6,971 bases of DNA from CBDCWA01 sp046048295. Its GTDB lineage: Bacteria > Pseudomonadota > Alphaproteobacteria > Rhizobiales > Hyphomicrobiaceae. Position 1 is the first letter of the stretch; every line of letters starts with the position of its first letter. Location of the stretch: NCBI GenBank assembly GCA_046048295.1, contig JBJOGJ010000208.1:1-6971 (forward strand). Direction: 5' to 3'. A model generated the notes under the pieces. The model was not told the DNA's origin and did no database searches. It saw only the letters and a program-made list of their open reading frames with translations. This document shows, in pieces, positions 1 to 6,472 of the stretch. The position numbers were made by a program, and so were the translations under genes.

Positions 1-1224
1 GCGCAGTTTGATGGTGCCGCGGCTCTTGGGATGAATGAGATTGACGCGGACCCCGCAGCTATCCTTGTTTGGTTTCCAGACACCGGGAAACCAGAGGTGG
101 GGATGCGCATTTACCGCACGGAACATGAGCTGCACGTCGGGGACGCCTAAGCTTTTATCCAGACGCAAATAGCCATGCAGTCCGCCGGGGAGCATCGTCG
201 CAGGCCCAGTGCCGAACAAATGTGCGCGGATCATGCTGATGGTCATGCGGTCGGCGCGGAGCTGGGCCTGGAACGGTCCAGGGACAGGCCGTTCTGCAGA
301 AACCATGACACCAAGGTGATCCTGCAGGTTGGCACCCACGCCGGACAGGCTGCACACAGTCTTGATGCCATGGCCTTGCAGGGCGTCAGCGGGGCCGAGC
401 CCCGAGAGCATGAGGATCTGCGGTGTGTTGAAGGCGCCAGCTGACAATATCACCTCGCGCTCAGCCAGAATTTCCTCTGAACGCCCTGCACGCACGGCGC
501 GAATGCCGATGGCGCGGCGTCCTTCCAGCATTACCGAGGCTACGTGTGTATTGGTCATGAGCGTGACGTTGCCACGTCGCATCGCCGGACGAAGGTAGGC
601 ATCGGCGGCGGTATGCCGGCGGCCGCTCTTGATCGTGAATTGGCCGCGGCCCATGCCATCCTGCGCGGCGCCGTTGTAGTCCTTATTGTAGGGAAGCCCG
701 CACTCGCCACCGGCCTCGATGAAGGCTTCGAGCAGGGGATCCTTGGAACTCGCCGGGACGATCGAGAGCGGGCCGTCGCCGCCACGGTATTCGTCGGCAC
801 CACCGGCCCAGGTCTCGCTGCGTCGGAAGTAGGGGAGCACTTCGGCGTAGGACCAGCCCGTCAGTCCGGTTGCTGCCCAGCGGTCATAGTCGCCGCGGTT
901 GCCGCGTACGTGCGACATGTGATTGATCGCGGTCGAGCCGCCGACGACTTTGCCACGCATGGCCTCGATTTCCCGGAGGCCGGTTGTCTCTTCCGGTTCG
1001 ATGTCAAAGCCCCAGTCGTGACTACGCCTGGCATGCATGCGTCCCATGCCGAGCGGAATGTGGATCAGCGGATCGCGATCCTGGCCGCCGGCCTCGATGA
1101 CGAGGACGGACACGTCGGGGTTCTCGCCGAGCCGTCCGGCGACGATGCAGCCAGCGGTGCCGGCGCCCACGACGATATAGTCGAAAGTCCGCCGTCTACG
1201 TGACGGGGCGTCATTCGAGACCAT
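1..1224 (-). CDS. GMC-family FAD-dependent oxidoreductase (choline dehydrogenase-like), C-terminus missing
   Basis: Codons run open from ATG at 1224 to the left edge, giving 408 residues. GMC enzymes are usually about 530-560 residues, so the C-terminal part with the catalytic His/Asn pair lies outside the window. The N-terminus has the FAD dinucleotide-binding Rossmann motif GAGTAG (residues 20-25) after DYIVV, with the adenosine-ribose acid at E44 in IEAGG. Residues 91-101 (GKVVGGSSAIN) match the first GMC signature, although the aromatic position that normally follows is His (NHMSHVRG). Residues 263-277 (GAFNTPQILMLSGLG) match the second GMC signature, followed by GVGANLQDH. The family oxidises alcohols to aldehydes using FAD; the substrate here is unknown. 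The start overlaps the amidohydrolase end by 14 bases and has GAGG upstream (CGAGGCGCTTCT-ATG), so it is probably translated by coupling as the last visible gene of the operon. Confidence 0.95.
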   Translation of the reverse strand, partial: MVSNDAPSRRRRTFDYIVVGAGTAGCIVAGRLGENPDVSVLVIEAGGQDRDPLIHIPLGMGRMHARRSHDWGFDIEPEETTGLREIEAMRGKVVGGSTAINHMSHVRGNRGDYDRWAATGLTGWSYAEVLPYFRRSETWAGGADEYRGGDGPLSIVPASSKDPLLEAFIEAGGECGLPYNKDYNGAAQDGMGRGQFTIKSGRRHTAADAYLRPAMRRGNVTLMTNTHVASVMLEGRRAIGIRAVRAGRSEEILAEREVILSAGAFNTPQILMLSGLGPADALQGHGIKTVCSLSGVGANLQDHLGVMVSAERPVPGPFQAQLRADRMTISMIRAHLFGTGPATMLPGGLHGYLRLDKSLGVPDVQLMFRAVNAHPHLWFPGVWKPNKDSCGVRVNLIHPKSRGTIKLR

Positions 1225-2260
1225 AGAAGCGCCTCGGGTTGTGCCAGAGGATCTTGTCGACAGTGGCAGCGCCGATGCCGCTTTCATCGCGCAACAGGCG
1301 TAGAGCCTCGATTTCGGTCGAGCTGTCGGAGTGACCGTAGTCGGTGCCAATGATGAGGTTGTCCGGGCCGACAGTCTTCAGGATATGCGGCAGGTCGTCC
1401 TTTACCTCGCAGGTCACATAGATGTTATTCGCACCGAGAACATCAGCGGGAAGATCCTTGCCGCGCCGCGCGAAACGCTGCCTGAGGTCGTTCAAGACGT
1501 AGGGAAGCCAATTGGCGCTTGCTTCGATGAGGCCCCAGCGGACCTTTGGAAAGCGTGACGGCGTGCCGTGCATGATAAGCGAATGGAACGCGCCGATTGT
1601 CGGCAGCTTGAACTTCGTGAAGGTCGTGTCCTTGGTGTAGAAACCGTGGGTCGTGAAGCTGCCATTGCCGAGGTGAATGGCGATCGGGAGATCGAGATCG
1701 CCTGCGATCTCGTAGAGCGGATCGAAGTAGTTGTCGGTGATGGGGCGCTCGTTCTCGAGGCAGCGCATGAAGATGCCGCAGGCGCCGTTCTCTTTGCAGT
1801 ACTCGAGTTCAGCGCGCGCCTTATCGAGGGACAAAATCGGCGGTACGGCAACCCATCTCAGCCGCCCGCGGCCCATCTTCCAGATGTCTGCAAGCCAACG
1901 ATTGTAGCTGCGGCAGAGGGCGAATTCCATCGGTGCGCGATCGACGATGGGGCGCAGCATGAGCGTTGGGAAGAGGATCTGGACGTCTACCTCGAGTTCG
2001 TCCATGTGCCTGATGCGGGCTTCGATGTTGCGCATCTCCCGGGACTCTTCCGGGACATCGACTCCGAGGTTCTGCTCGCGATCGTGGACGCGGCCGTCCA
2101 CCAGCCAGTACTCGCGTTTGGCGTGGCCGTCGGTGTTTCGCGCCTCCGTGCCACTTTGCTTTGCGAGCAGGGCCGGGCTGAACGACTTCTCATGCGGCTC
2201 CAGGTAGCTCCAGGTCTCCATGGTCTCGATGACGTGTGCATCTGAATCTATCGTCGGCAA
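1211..2260 (-). CDS. Amidohydrolase-2 family metal-dependent hydrolase (TIM-barrel, COG2159-like)
   Basis: I place the start at TTG 2260 because a strong GGGAGG (2266-2271) lies 5 bases upstream; this gives 349 residues starting MPTIDSDAHVIE, the usual N-terminus of the family. A further in-frame TTG at 2293 would add 11 residues but has no good ribosome site. Visible family marks are DSDAHVIE (5-12, the first metal-site strand, with Asp where many relatives have His), DVQILFPT near 92-99, IHLGNG with the second-site His at 196, IEASANWLPYVL near 246-256, GTDYGHSD (305-312) with the late Asp/His, and the closing NPRRFYGL. Length is normal. Relatives include decarboxylases and hydrolases of aromatic or dicarboxylic acids, acting in the cytoplasm; the substrate cannot be read from sequence. 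It lies 46 bases after the substrate-binding protein gene and overlaps the oxidoreductase gene by 14 bases, which fits one operon for a catabolic route. Confidence 0.93.
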   Translation of the reverse strand: MPTIDSDAHVIETMETWSYLEPHEKSFSPALLAKQSGTEARNTDGHAKREYWLVDGRVHDREQNLGVDVPEESREMRNIEARIRHMDELEVDVQILFPTLMLRPIVDRAPMEFALCRSYNRWLADIWKMGRGRLRWVAVPPILSLDKARAELEYCKENGACGIFMRCLENERPITDNYFDPLYEIAGDLDLPIAIHLGNGSFTTHGFYTKDTTFTKFKLPTIGAFHSLIMHGTPSRFPKVRWGLIEASANWLPYVLNDLRQRFARRGKDLPADVLGANNIYVTCEVKDDLPHILKTVGPDNLIIGTDYGHSDSSTEIEALRLLRDESGIGAATVDKILWHNPRRFYGLE

Positions 2261-2265
2261 GTCGT

Positions 2266-2271
2266 CCTCCC
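2266..2271 (-). promoter_or_regulatory. Ribosome-binding site deciding the amidohydrolase start
   Basis: On the minus strand GGGAGG is followed by ACGAC and TTG at 2260. This is near-perfect anti-Shine-Dalgarno pairing at 5-base spacing, and it supports TTG 2260 over the upstream TTG 2293, which has no purine-rich stretch at a suitable distance. Confidence 0.7.
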
Positions 2272-2306
2272 ATTGGTCGCGTCGGGCCGGCAAGAGCGTA
2301 GCCGGA

Positions 2307-3341
2307 TTACTTTATGACTTCGCGTGCCGCGGCAACTATGTCGGGTCCAGCTGAATAGACATCGGCGGTGTTGCGCGCCGCTTCATCGCCAGTGAGAGGG
2401 CTGAGCGGGCGCTTGCCCTTTTCCGCCTCGGCAACGAAGGCGGGGTCCTTCATTGTCGAATCGAACGCGCGGCGCAGCGTCTCGATCCTGTCGTTCGGAA
2501 CCGAGAGCGATGCGACGTAGGGGCGGGCAGTCTCGCTGGCTCCGAGGAGCAGGGTCAGGATCTTTTTCTCGCGTTCTTCTTTGACGAGATCGCCTACGAA
2601 CGGAATGTTGCCCATGCCTGCGGTGCGCGAGCGCGAGAAGGCCACCAGTGGCACGATCCTGTTGTCACGCACCCACCCTTTCGGAATGCTGCCCCAAGAG
2701 CCGCACGCGCCGTTCAACTCGCCGCGTTCGACGGCGATGCGCTGCTCGGAGCTGCCAGGGTAGCCGGAGATAATCTGGACCTTGGCCTTGACCATGTTCT
2801 TCAGGATTGCGGCGGTGTTGTACGCATTGGAGCCCGGGCCGGAAGCGCCCACTATGAGCGGTGCTCCATCGAACAAGTCCTTCCAGCTCTTGTAGGGTGC
2901 CGTGTGCCATGCATAGCAAAGTCGCTCATCTCTTGCGATGCTTCCTATCCAGGCAAGCTTCCTGAAATCAATGTTGATCTTCTTGGGGTCGATAAGCGAA
3001 AGCGGTATGATATCCGGACCGAACAAAGCGATCATGGTGCCGTCGGTCGGCGCGCCTGAATTCAAGAACGTGACGGCCTTGGAACTGGCAGCTCCGGGCA
3101 TGTTCTGGACGACGACCGTTGGCTTGCCCGGAACATGGTCGCCGAAATAGCGGGCCAACATTCTGGCGTAGGTGTCGTGACCGCCGCCGGAGGTGAAGCC
3201 GATTGCAATCGTAATCCTTTTTCCAGAATAGAAGTCTTCAGCGGCAACACCACCCGAATGTGCTGCGAGCGCCATAGCCGCCAGCGCCGTCGCGCCCAGC
3301 GGACCGAGCGCCATTGCGGCCCTCGTCCTGATCCCAACCAT
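2307..3341 (-). CDS. Tripartite tricarboxylate transporter (Bug/TctC) periplasmic substrate-binding protein
   Basis: The chosen ATG (3341) has TGAGG 9 bases upstream and begins a signal peptide: MVGIRTR, then an Ala/Leu/Met-rich hydrophobic core, then GGVAA before EDFYSGK, with likely cleavage after residue 34. The 344-residue length is normal for the family. The mature part shows the TctC/Bug pattern: ITIAIGFTSGGGHDTYARML (a glycine-rich substrate loop with Asp), then VVVQNMPGAASSKAV, TDGTMIALF, and later IVGASGPGSNA. Bug proteins bind carboxylates or similar small organic acids in the periplasm and deliver them to a TctAB-type permease, which is not present here; orphan receptors of this type are common in proteobacteria. 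It is the first gene of the minus-strand operon with the amidohydrolase and oxidoreductase, so its ligand is plausibly their substrate (inference). An upstream in-frame TTG at 3437 would place about 32 non-signal residues in front of the leader and is rejected. Confidence 0.93.
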   Translation of the reverse strand: MVGIRTRAAMALGPLGATALAAMALAAHSGGVAAEDFYSGKRITIAIGFTSGGGHDTYARMLARYFGDHVPGKPTVVVQNMPGAASSKAVTFLNSGAPTDGTMIALFGPDIIPLSLIDPKKINIDFRKLAWIGSIARDERLCYAWHTAPYKSWKDLFDGAPLIVGASGPGSNAYNTAAILKNMVKAKVQIISGYPGSSEQRIAVERGELNGACGSWGSIPKGWVRDNRIVPLVAFSRSRTAGMGNIPFVGDLVKEEREKKILTLLLGASETARPYVASLSVPNDRIETLRRAFDSTMKDPAFVAEAEKGKRPLSPLTGDEAARNTADVYSAGPDIVAAAREVIK

Positions 3342-3350
3342 TCCAGCGTT

Positions 3351-3355
3351 CCTCA
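3351..3355 (-). promoter_or_regulatory. Ribosome-binding site of the substrate-binding protein gene
   Basis: TGAGG on the minus strand lies 9 bases before ATG 3341. It sets the start directly ahead of the signal peptide. Confidence 0.6.
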
Positions 3356-3585
3356 ATTTTTTCAGTGCGTGGATCTCGGCGTCCACTGGGGAGCAGTTTA
3401 GGACCAGTCTGCGCGGTCGTGCAACAGGTAGGGACAATACTGAGCAGGTCGCTCTGAGGGTCTCAATTGTGGCTGCGTTGGGCGGGCGCTAACCGAAAAA
3501 AGAGCGCATGATAATCGTGGATCTTGCCCGTCTCGTGGCCGGTCAAGCGGGTGGATGGGATGCGGCAAGGTAACAGCGATTGGCT

Positions 3586-3613
3586 GTGACAAGCGCCTTT
3601 GCGACGTGCTAAT
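3586..3613 (+). promoter_or_regulatory. Possible sigma-70-type promoter for the DUF2076 gene
   Basis: GTGACA (3586-3591; five of six to TTGACA) and GCTAAT (3608-3613; four of six to TATAAT) are 16 bases apart and about 43 bases ahead of the ATG. The match is modest and could be chance. DUF2076 genes may well use other sigma factors. Confidence 0.25.
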
Positions 3614-3655
3614 GAGCGCTTCCTGGTGCCAAAGACTAGCTCGGAGTGAGAGCCC

Positions 3656-4393
3656 ATGACGCCGCAAGAACGCGATATGATCACCGATCTCTTCAACCGA
3701 ATGCGTGAGCACGCCAATATCCCAGTGGATCAGGAAGCGGGGGCTCTGATCGGACAGCTTACCAGCAAGCAGGCCAATAGCGCCTATCTCATGGTGCAGG
3801 CGATCCTCGTCCAGCAGCAGGCGCTCGAGGTTGCCAACGAGAAGATCGCAGAAGCGGAGGCCCGGGTCGCGGAGATGGAGGCGGCGGGCCGCGATGCGGC
3901 GCCAAGCGGCGGCAGCTTCCTCGGAGGGGTTACGTCTATTTTCGGCGGTGGGGCCGCACGTCAGGGTGGCACGTCGGTTCCGCCGGTTGCGGCCCAGAGC
4001 GGTGGCGAACCTGTTCGGCGGCGGCGAGATCGGGAGCCATTGGTGGACCAAGCGGAATCCGCCGATCGCCGGCAATCGGCGCAGCAGCCGGCCGCAGGCG
4101 GCAGCTTTCTTTCCCAGGCGATGACGACCGCGGCCGGTGTGGTTGGTGGTGTTCTCGTTGCCGACGCGCTCAAGGGCATGTTCGGTGGCCAGAGCGGCAG
4201 CGCCCAGGCGGCAGGCTCACTGTTCGGCAAGCCGGCGGAGGACAAGGTCACGAAGGCCAGTGCCAAGGATGATGAGGATGATGAGGACGAAGACGAAGAC
4301 GAAGACGAGGACGAGGACGAGGATGACGACGACGACGAAGATTACGATGATGATGAGGACGAAGACGACGACGACGGCGATATAGACGCGTGA
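3656..4393 (+). CDS. DUF2076 domain-containing protein with polyacidic C-terminal tail
   Basis: 245 residues from ATG 3656, with GGAG at 3643-3646 nine bases ahead. The N-terminus MTPQERDMITDLFNRM and the pattern QANSAYLMVQAILVQQQAL (39-57) are typical of DUF2076 (COG3416, annotated loosely as a ligand-binding sensor protein, real function unknown). Residues about 55-77 are Ala/Glu-rich and likely helical or coiled-coil. Two Gly-rich hydrophobic segments follow (85-99, GGSFLGGVTSIFGGG, and 148-178, with AAGVVGGVLVADALKGMFGG), separated by a basic patch RRRRDR (121-126). The second hydrophobic segment could touch a membrane, but no classic signal peptide is seen. The tail 205-245 has 37 Asp/Glu in 41 residues. 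Relatives also end in acidic, Asp/Gly-rich tails, but this one is unusually pure. It is a single-gene unit, divergent from the catabolic operon, with no functional link visible. Confidence 0.9.
   Translation: MTPQERDMITDLFNRMREHANIPVDQEAGALIGQLTSKQANSAYLMVQAILVQQQALEVANEKIAEAEARVAEMEAAGRDAAPSGGSFLGGVTSIFGGGAARQGGTSVPPVAAQSGGEPVRRRRDREPLVDQAESADRRQSAQQPAAGGSFLSQAMTTAAGVVGGVLVADALKGMFGGQSGSAQAAGSLFGKPAEDKVTKASAKDDEDDEDEDEDEDEDEDEDDDDDEDYDDDEDEDDDDGDIDA
4268..4390 (+). repeat. Trinucleotide GAY/GAR tract coding the acidic tail
   Basis: Forty-one codons, 37 of them GAT/GAC/GAA/GAG, end the DUF2076 gene. There are short runs of alternating GAC-GAA and GAC-GAG. Such a tract is prone to slippage in whole codons, so its length probably varies between strains while the frame is kept. 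Confidence 0.8.
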
Positions 4394-4731
4394 GGTATTG
4401 CCGCGGGTCAGGAAACGAGCAGCAAGGTGCCGGTGCGGTAGGCGGAGTAGGCAAGCGCGAAGAGAGCGTAGCAGCCCTCAGCGTTCTTGGTCCTTACCTA
4501 TTGAGCGGCTCCGGCAGCGCCTTGTCTTCTGCGATGAGGCGACGGGGTGCTCAATAAGTCACAAACCAACTGTCACGTACCGTTGGTGGCGCGCTGCTGG
4601 AGCCGGGCCATGAGACCGGTGCGTTCGGTGGCGGAGCTGAGGATGGCGCCAAGGAGTTCCGAATAGCGCATGCCGGCAAAGCTTGCCATCAGGTTCTGCT
4701 TCCCGTCCCAGCACCAGCCGGGGTTTGGGAT
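4394..4731. other. Gene-poor stretch with degraded coding remnants between DUF2076 and the SET-TIR-GNAT cassette
   Basis: No intact gene, tRNA or clear hairpin terminator is seen in these ~340 GC-rich bases. On the minus strand there are short coding-like pieces, notably 4408-4497 (29 residues including GCYALFALAYSAYRTG, bounded by stops) and the longer piece at 4573-4731 listed separately. Their composition matches the chromosome flanks rather than the AT-richer cassette. They look like the decayed left flank of an insertion, though very short open stretches in GC-rich DNA can arise by chance. Confidence 0.5.
4573..4731 (-). pseudogene. C-terminal gene remnant of unknown family, in frame behind the GNAT stop
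   Basis: Fifty-two sense codons plus TGA on the minus strand, in the same frame as the acetyltransferase and starting right after its stop. The stretch MASFAGMRYSELLGAILSSA (from an internal ATG at 4689) has strongly GC-biased third positions and a helical, amphipathic look. This fits a true coding remnant better than noise. It has no convincing start or ribosome site of its own; ATG 4689 would give a 38-residue peptide. I do not recognise the family. The most likely reading is the 3' end of a chromosomal gene cut by the arrival of the cassette. A tiny real gene is the alternative. Confidence 0.4.
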
Positions 4732-5211
4732 TCAATCCATTGATTTCGATGCTTGGCGCGTGAACCAATCCCAAAGTATTTCACGACGCGATTCCCGTAT
4801 ACAATACTCAAACCCAAACTTACGAAGCAAACTTCTTGGTCCAGGATTTTCCGTTCTGACACGCGCAGACAGCTGCGAACATCCAAACTTAGTGACTAAC
4901 TTCGAAAATGCTAAGTGACCATAACCTTGTCCTTGGTAGGGCCTAAAAACAGCAAGGCCAGAAATGTATAGGCCGAAACATTCTGCTGGAGCGTCTGTGG
5001 GCATAGTCGAGATCTGGTAGTTGGCGATCCATTCATCGCTTCTCGTAAGGATCCATACGCGATTTCCCTTCACTTGGTAGTCCAAATACTCGGATGCTGT
5101 GATACAGTCATCGGGTGGGTAGACCAAATGTTCTAGCTCTACTAAACGCTGATAGTCCGCCTCTTCTTGGATCTTCAGCCAACGTAGATCGTTGCTCTTG
5201 TCTACTTGCAT
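4732..5211 (-). CDS. GNAT-family N-acetyltransferase
   Basis: 159 residues from ATG 5211, a typical single-domain GNAT length. The acetyl-CoA pyrophosphate loop (motif A) is clear: SGLAVFRPYQGQGYGHLAFS, with Q93-G94-Q95-G96-Y97-G98 fitting Q/R-x-x-G-x-G, preceded by the beta-4 strand (LYISGLAV). Motif B follows as RTENPGPRSLLRKFGFEY near 117-134. The N-terminus (IQEEADYQRLVELEHLVYP) is the usual acceptor-side helix. The protein should transfer acetyl from acetyl-CoA to an amine on a small molecule or protein; the acceptor is unknown. It is the last cassette gene: its ATG shares one base with the TIR stop (TGATG), only a weak purine stretch precedes it, so coupling to TIR translation is likely. 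In-frame TTG 5214 is possible but needs no invoking. By position it could modify or restrain the TIR protein (inference). Confidence 0.92.
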   Translation of the reverse strand: MQVDKSNDLRWLKIQEEADYQRLVELEHLVYPPDDCITASEYLDYQVKGNRVWILTRSDEWIANYQISTMPTDAPAECFGLYISGLAVFRPYQGQGYGHLAFSKLVTKFGCSQLSARVRTENPGPRSLLRKFGFEYCIRESRREILWDWFTRQASKSMD

Positions 5212-6038
5212 CAAAAGCTCATCTTATTCCAGATCGTGGGGCCCCCGACCATTTTGTTCTCGCTTGCTACGTACTGAGCCCATACTCCTTCAAGCGTGTT
5301 ACTATCATTTGCTAGGCGAAGAGCAACTGTGCCTTTTAGGCCTTCGTCGCGCCCCAATCCAGAGAAGACGAATGAAACTGAGAGTTCTGACCACCAGCCT
5401 TCCAAATTAAAACTTCCCTGTTTGTGGTTCAAGCCTTTAGCATAGAGGCGATGGCCAAGAAGTTCATGGATATCTACCACATCTTCGGTCTCCCATACTG
5501 ACGTGTTCATGTCGTCGTATAGCCATGGTTGGGACGTTTGAATCCACCTACAGTGCCATTGACCGAGTAAACTAGGTAGTTGTTGATCGAGTGCCGTAAT
5601 GTCTCGCATTAGGTGGATGGCGTCGCTTCTAAAGTCGCGGCCCGGACGGAGTGCTATGCCGTGCAGGTCTGCCAATTTTGAGAGCTGTGGAGGGAGAGCG
5701 CTTGCCAAATTCGGAATGGCCGTCAAGAATATAGGAATTATTCGCTTCTCCGATTTAAGCGCGGTCTCAATCTCAAACCGCACCAAGTCGTTTGGATCTT
5801 CAATCCGTCGTATTCCGTTTTCACTAGTTAGTGTCAGCCAAGTAGGTCCGATAATCGGAAGAAACACTGTTGTTTCTGAAATAACTGTTGCTATTTTTTC
5901 TCTGAAATCGTGACCCCCTTCTATAGTATTCGTGTCGAAAAATACGTTGTTCCTACCAAAATGGTCGGAGAGATAATCATCTAGTCGGCCAGCAGCATAT
6001 TGGCTATCCTGGCGGCGGTATGATATGAATATTTTCAT
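5211..6038 (-). CDS. TIR-domain protein with unrecognised Gly/Trp-rich C-terminal domain (putative NAD+-cleaving effector)
   Basis: 275 residues from ATG 6038. Residues 1-147 form a bacterial TIR domain: MKIFISYRRQDSQYAAGRL (strand A and box-1-like motif), NNVFFDTNTIEGGHDFREKI (30-49, BB-loop region), TTVFLPIIGPTWL (56-68), then DLVRFEIETALKSEKRIIPI (84-103). E89 aligns with the Glu of the WVHKEI segment in SARM1 that is needed for NAD+ cleavage, so an NADase or cADPR-forming activity is plausible. Residues about 155-275 form a second domain I do not recognise. It has repeated Gly-Trp and Leu-x-Gly patterns (LLGQWHCRW, LEGWWSEL, LKGTVALRL, LEGVWAQY), suggesting an antiparallel beta sheet or small barrel that might bind a ligand. 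No transmembrane segment or signal peptide is seen. The start overlaps the SET stop as ATGA and the end overlaps the GNAT start as TGATG. Composition is AT-richer than the flanks, a sign of transfer. Confidence 0.93.
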   Translation of the reverse strand: MKIFISYRRQDSQYAAGRLDDYLSDHFGRNNVFFDTNTIEGGHDFREKIATVISETTVFLPIIGPTWLTLTSENGIRRIEDPNDLVRFEIETALKSEKRIIPIFLTAIPNLASALPPQLSKLADLHGIALRPGRDFRSDAIHLMRDITALDQQLPSLLGQWHCRWIQTSQPWLYDDMNTSVWETEDVVDIHELLGHRLYAKGLNHKQGSFNLEGWWSELSVSFVFSGLGRDEGLKGTVALRLANDSNTLEGVWAQYVASENKMVGGPTIWNKMSF

Positions 6039-6472
6039 GTGCTAGTCGTTGTTTCGTTGTCAACAACTTGATTGACGGACTGGTTACAATTGTGGCTCAG
6101 AAGGAAGCCGTCGAACTCAGCATCGAACTCGCTGTAGTTGCAAGTTATTTCTTCTCCGACATCAATGTCTCGGATTGCCCAACCTCTATCGGGTTGGGTG
6201 AAATTTGTGTTCGGATTGAGATCATGGTTCATGAACCGACCATTGTCCATTTCCAAGACGATGATGCTTGGGGTCTCCATATGAGGATAGCCGTATCTTG
6301 CTAAGTATTCGCGGACTTCGTGAGGGAAATTAGCAACGTCATCTTTATTGAATCGGAGGTCAAAGCGTTCATCAAGTAACCAGATTATGGTCCCGGCAGG
6401 AATACGCTCTGCAGCGAATACGCCAACGCCTTCGATAGTACTGTTGCGGATCGTTGTTTTGACGGTCATCAT
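6035..6472 (-). CDS. Small SET-domain protein (putative protein-lysine methyltransferase)
   Basis: 145 residues from ATG 6472 (a second ATG follows directly). The SET motifs appear in order: GVGVFAAERIPAG (15-27), GRFMNHDLNPNTNF (78-91, the RFxNHxxxPN SAM-site motif), and DIDVGEEITCNY (102-113), where Y113 is the expected catalytic Tyr of GEE-x-x-x-x-Y. There is no cysteine-rich post-SET cluster; only one Cys (129) lies in the short polar tail. The size fits stand-alone bacterial SET proteins. The domain normally methylates lysine side chains with S-adenosylmethionine; the target is unknown, and the adjacent TIR protein is an obvious candidate (inference). Its start overlaps the stop of the methyltransferase remnant as ATGA and its end overlaps the TIR start as ATGA. 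No good ribosome site precedes it, so it may depend on coupling. It is AT-richer than the chromosomal flanks. Confidence 0.92.
   Translation of the reverse strand: MMTVKTTIRNSTIEGVGVFAAERIPAGTIIWLLDERFDLRFNKDDVANFPHEVREYLARYGYPHMETPSIIVLEMDNGRFMNHDLNPNTNFTQPDRGWAIRDIDVGEEITCNYSEFDAEFDGFLLSHNCNQSVNQVVDNETTTST

Larger units (their letters stand above)
3342..3655. promoter_or_regulatory. Divergent intergenic region between the catabolic operon and the DUF2076 gene
   Basis: About 314 bases separate the two divergently read genes, and no convincing gene lies between them. It should carry the promoters of both. For the plus-strand gene I see a moderate candidate (listed separately). On the minus strand no hexamer pair is good enough to name. 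I see no strong long palindrome that would mark an operator; a short TGAG-GGT-CTCA at 3455-3465 is too small to be meaningful alone. Confidence 0.45.

Noticed and set aside
544..1203. Long plus-strand open frame over the GMC gene
   Set aside because: It is the mirror of the GC-rich oxidoreductase gene; the opposite strand carries both GMC signatures and an FAD motif.
1568..2245. Long plus-strand open frame over the amidohydrolase gene
   Set aside because: Antisense shadow; the minus-strand frame has the complete family pattern.
3342..3437. N-terminal extension of the substrate-binding protein from TTG 3437
   Set aside because: It would bury the signal peptide behind about 32 extra residues; ATG 3341 has a good ribosome site directly ahead of the leader.
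3398..4075. Minus-strand open frame opposite the DUF2076 start
   Set aside because: Runs through the intergenic region and the DUF2076 gene without family motifs or a ribosome site; the plus-strand frame is clearly real.
4724..4775. 9-base inverted repeat TTTGGGATT / AATCCCAAA around the GNAT stop
   Set aside because: Arms lie partly in coding sequence with a 34-base spacer; a repeat of this size is expected about once by chance in a window this long, and there is no U-run for a terminator.
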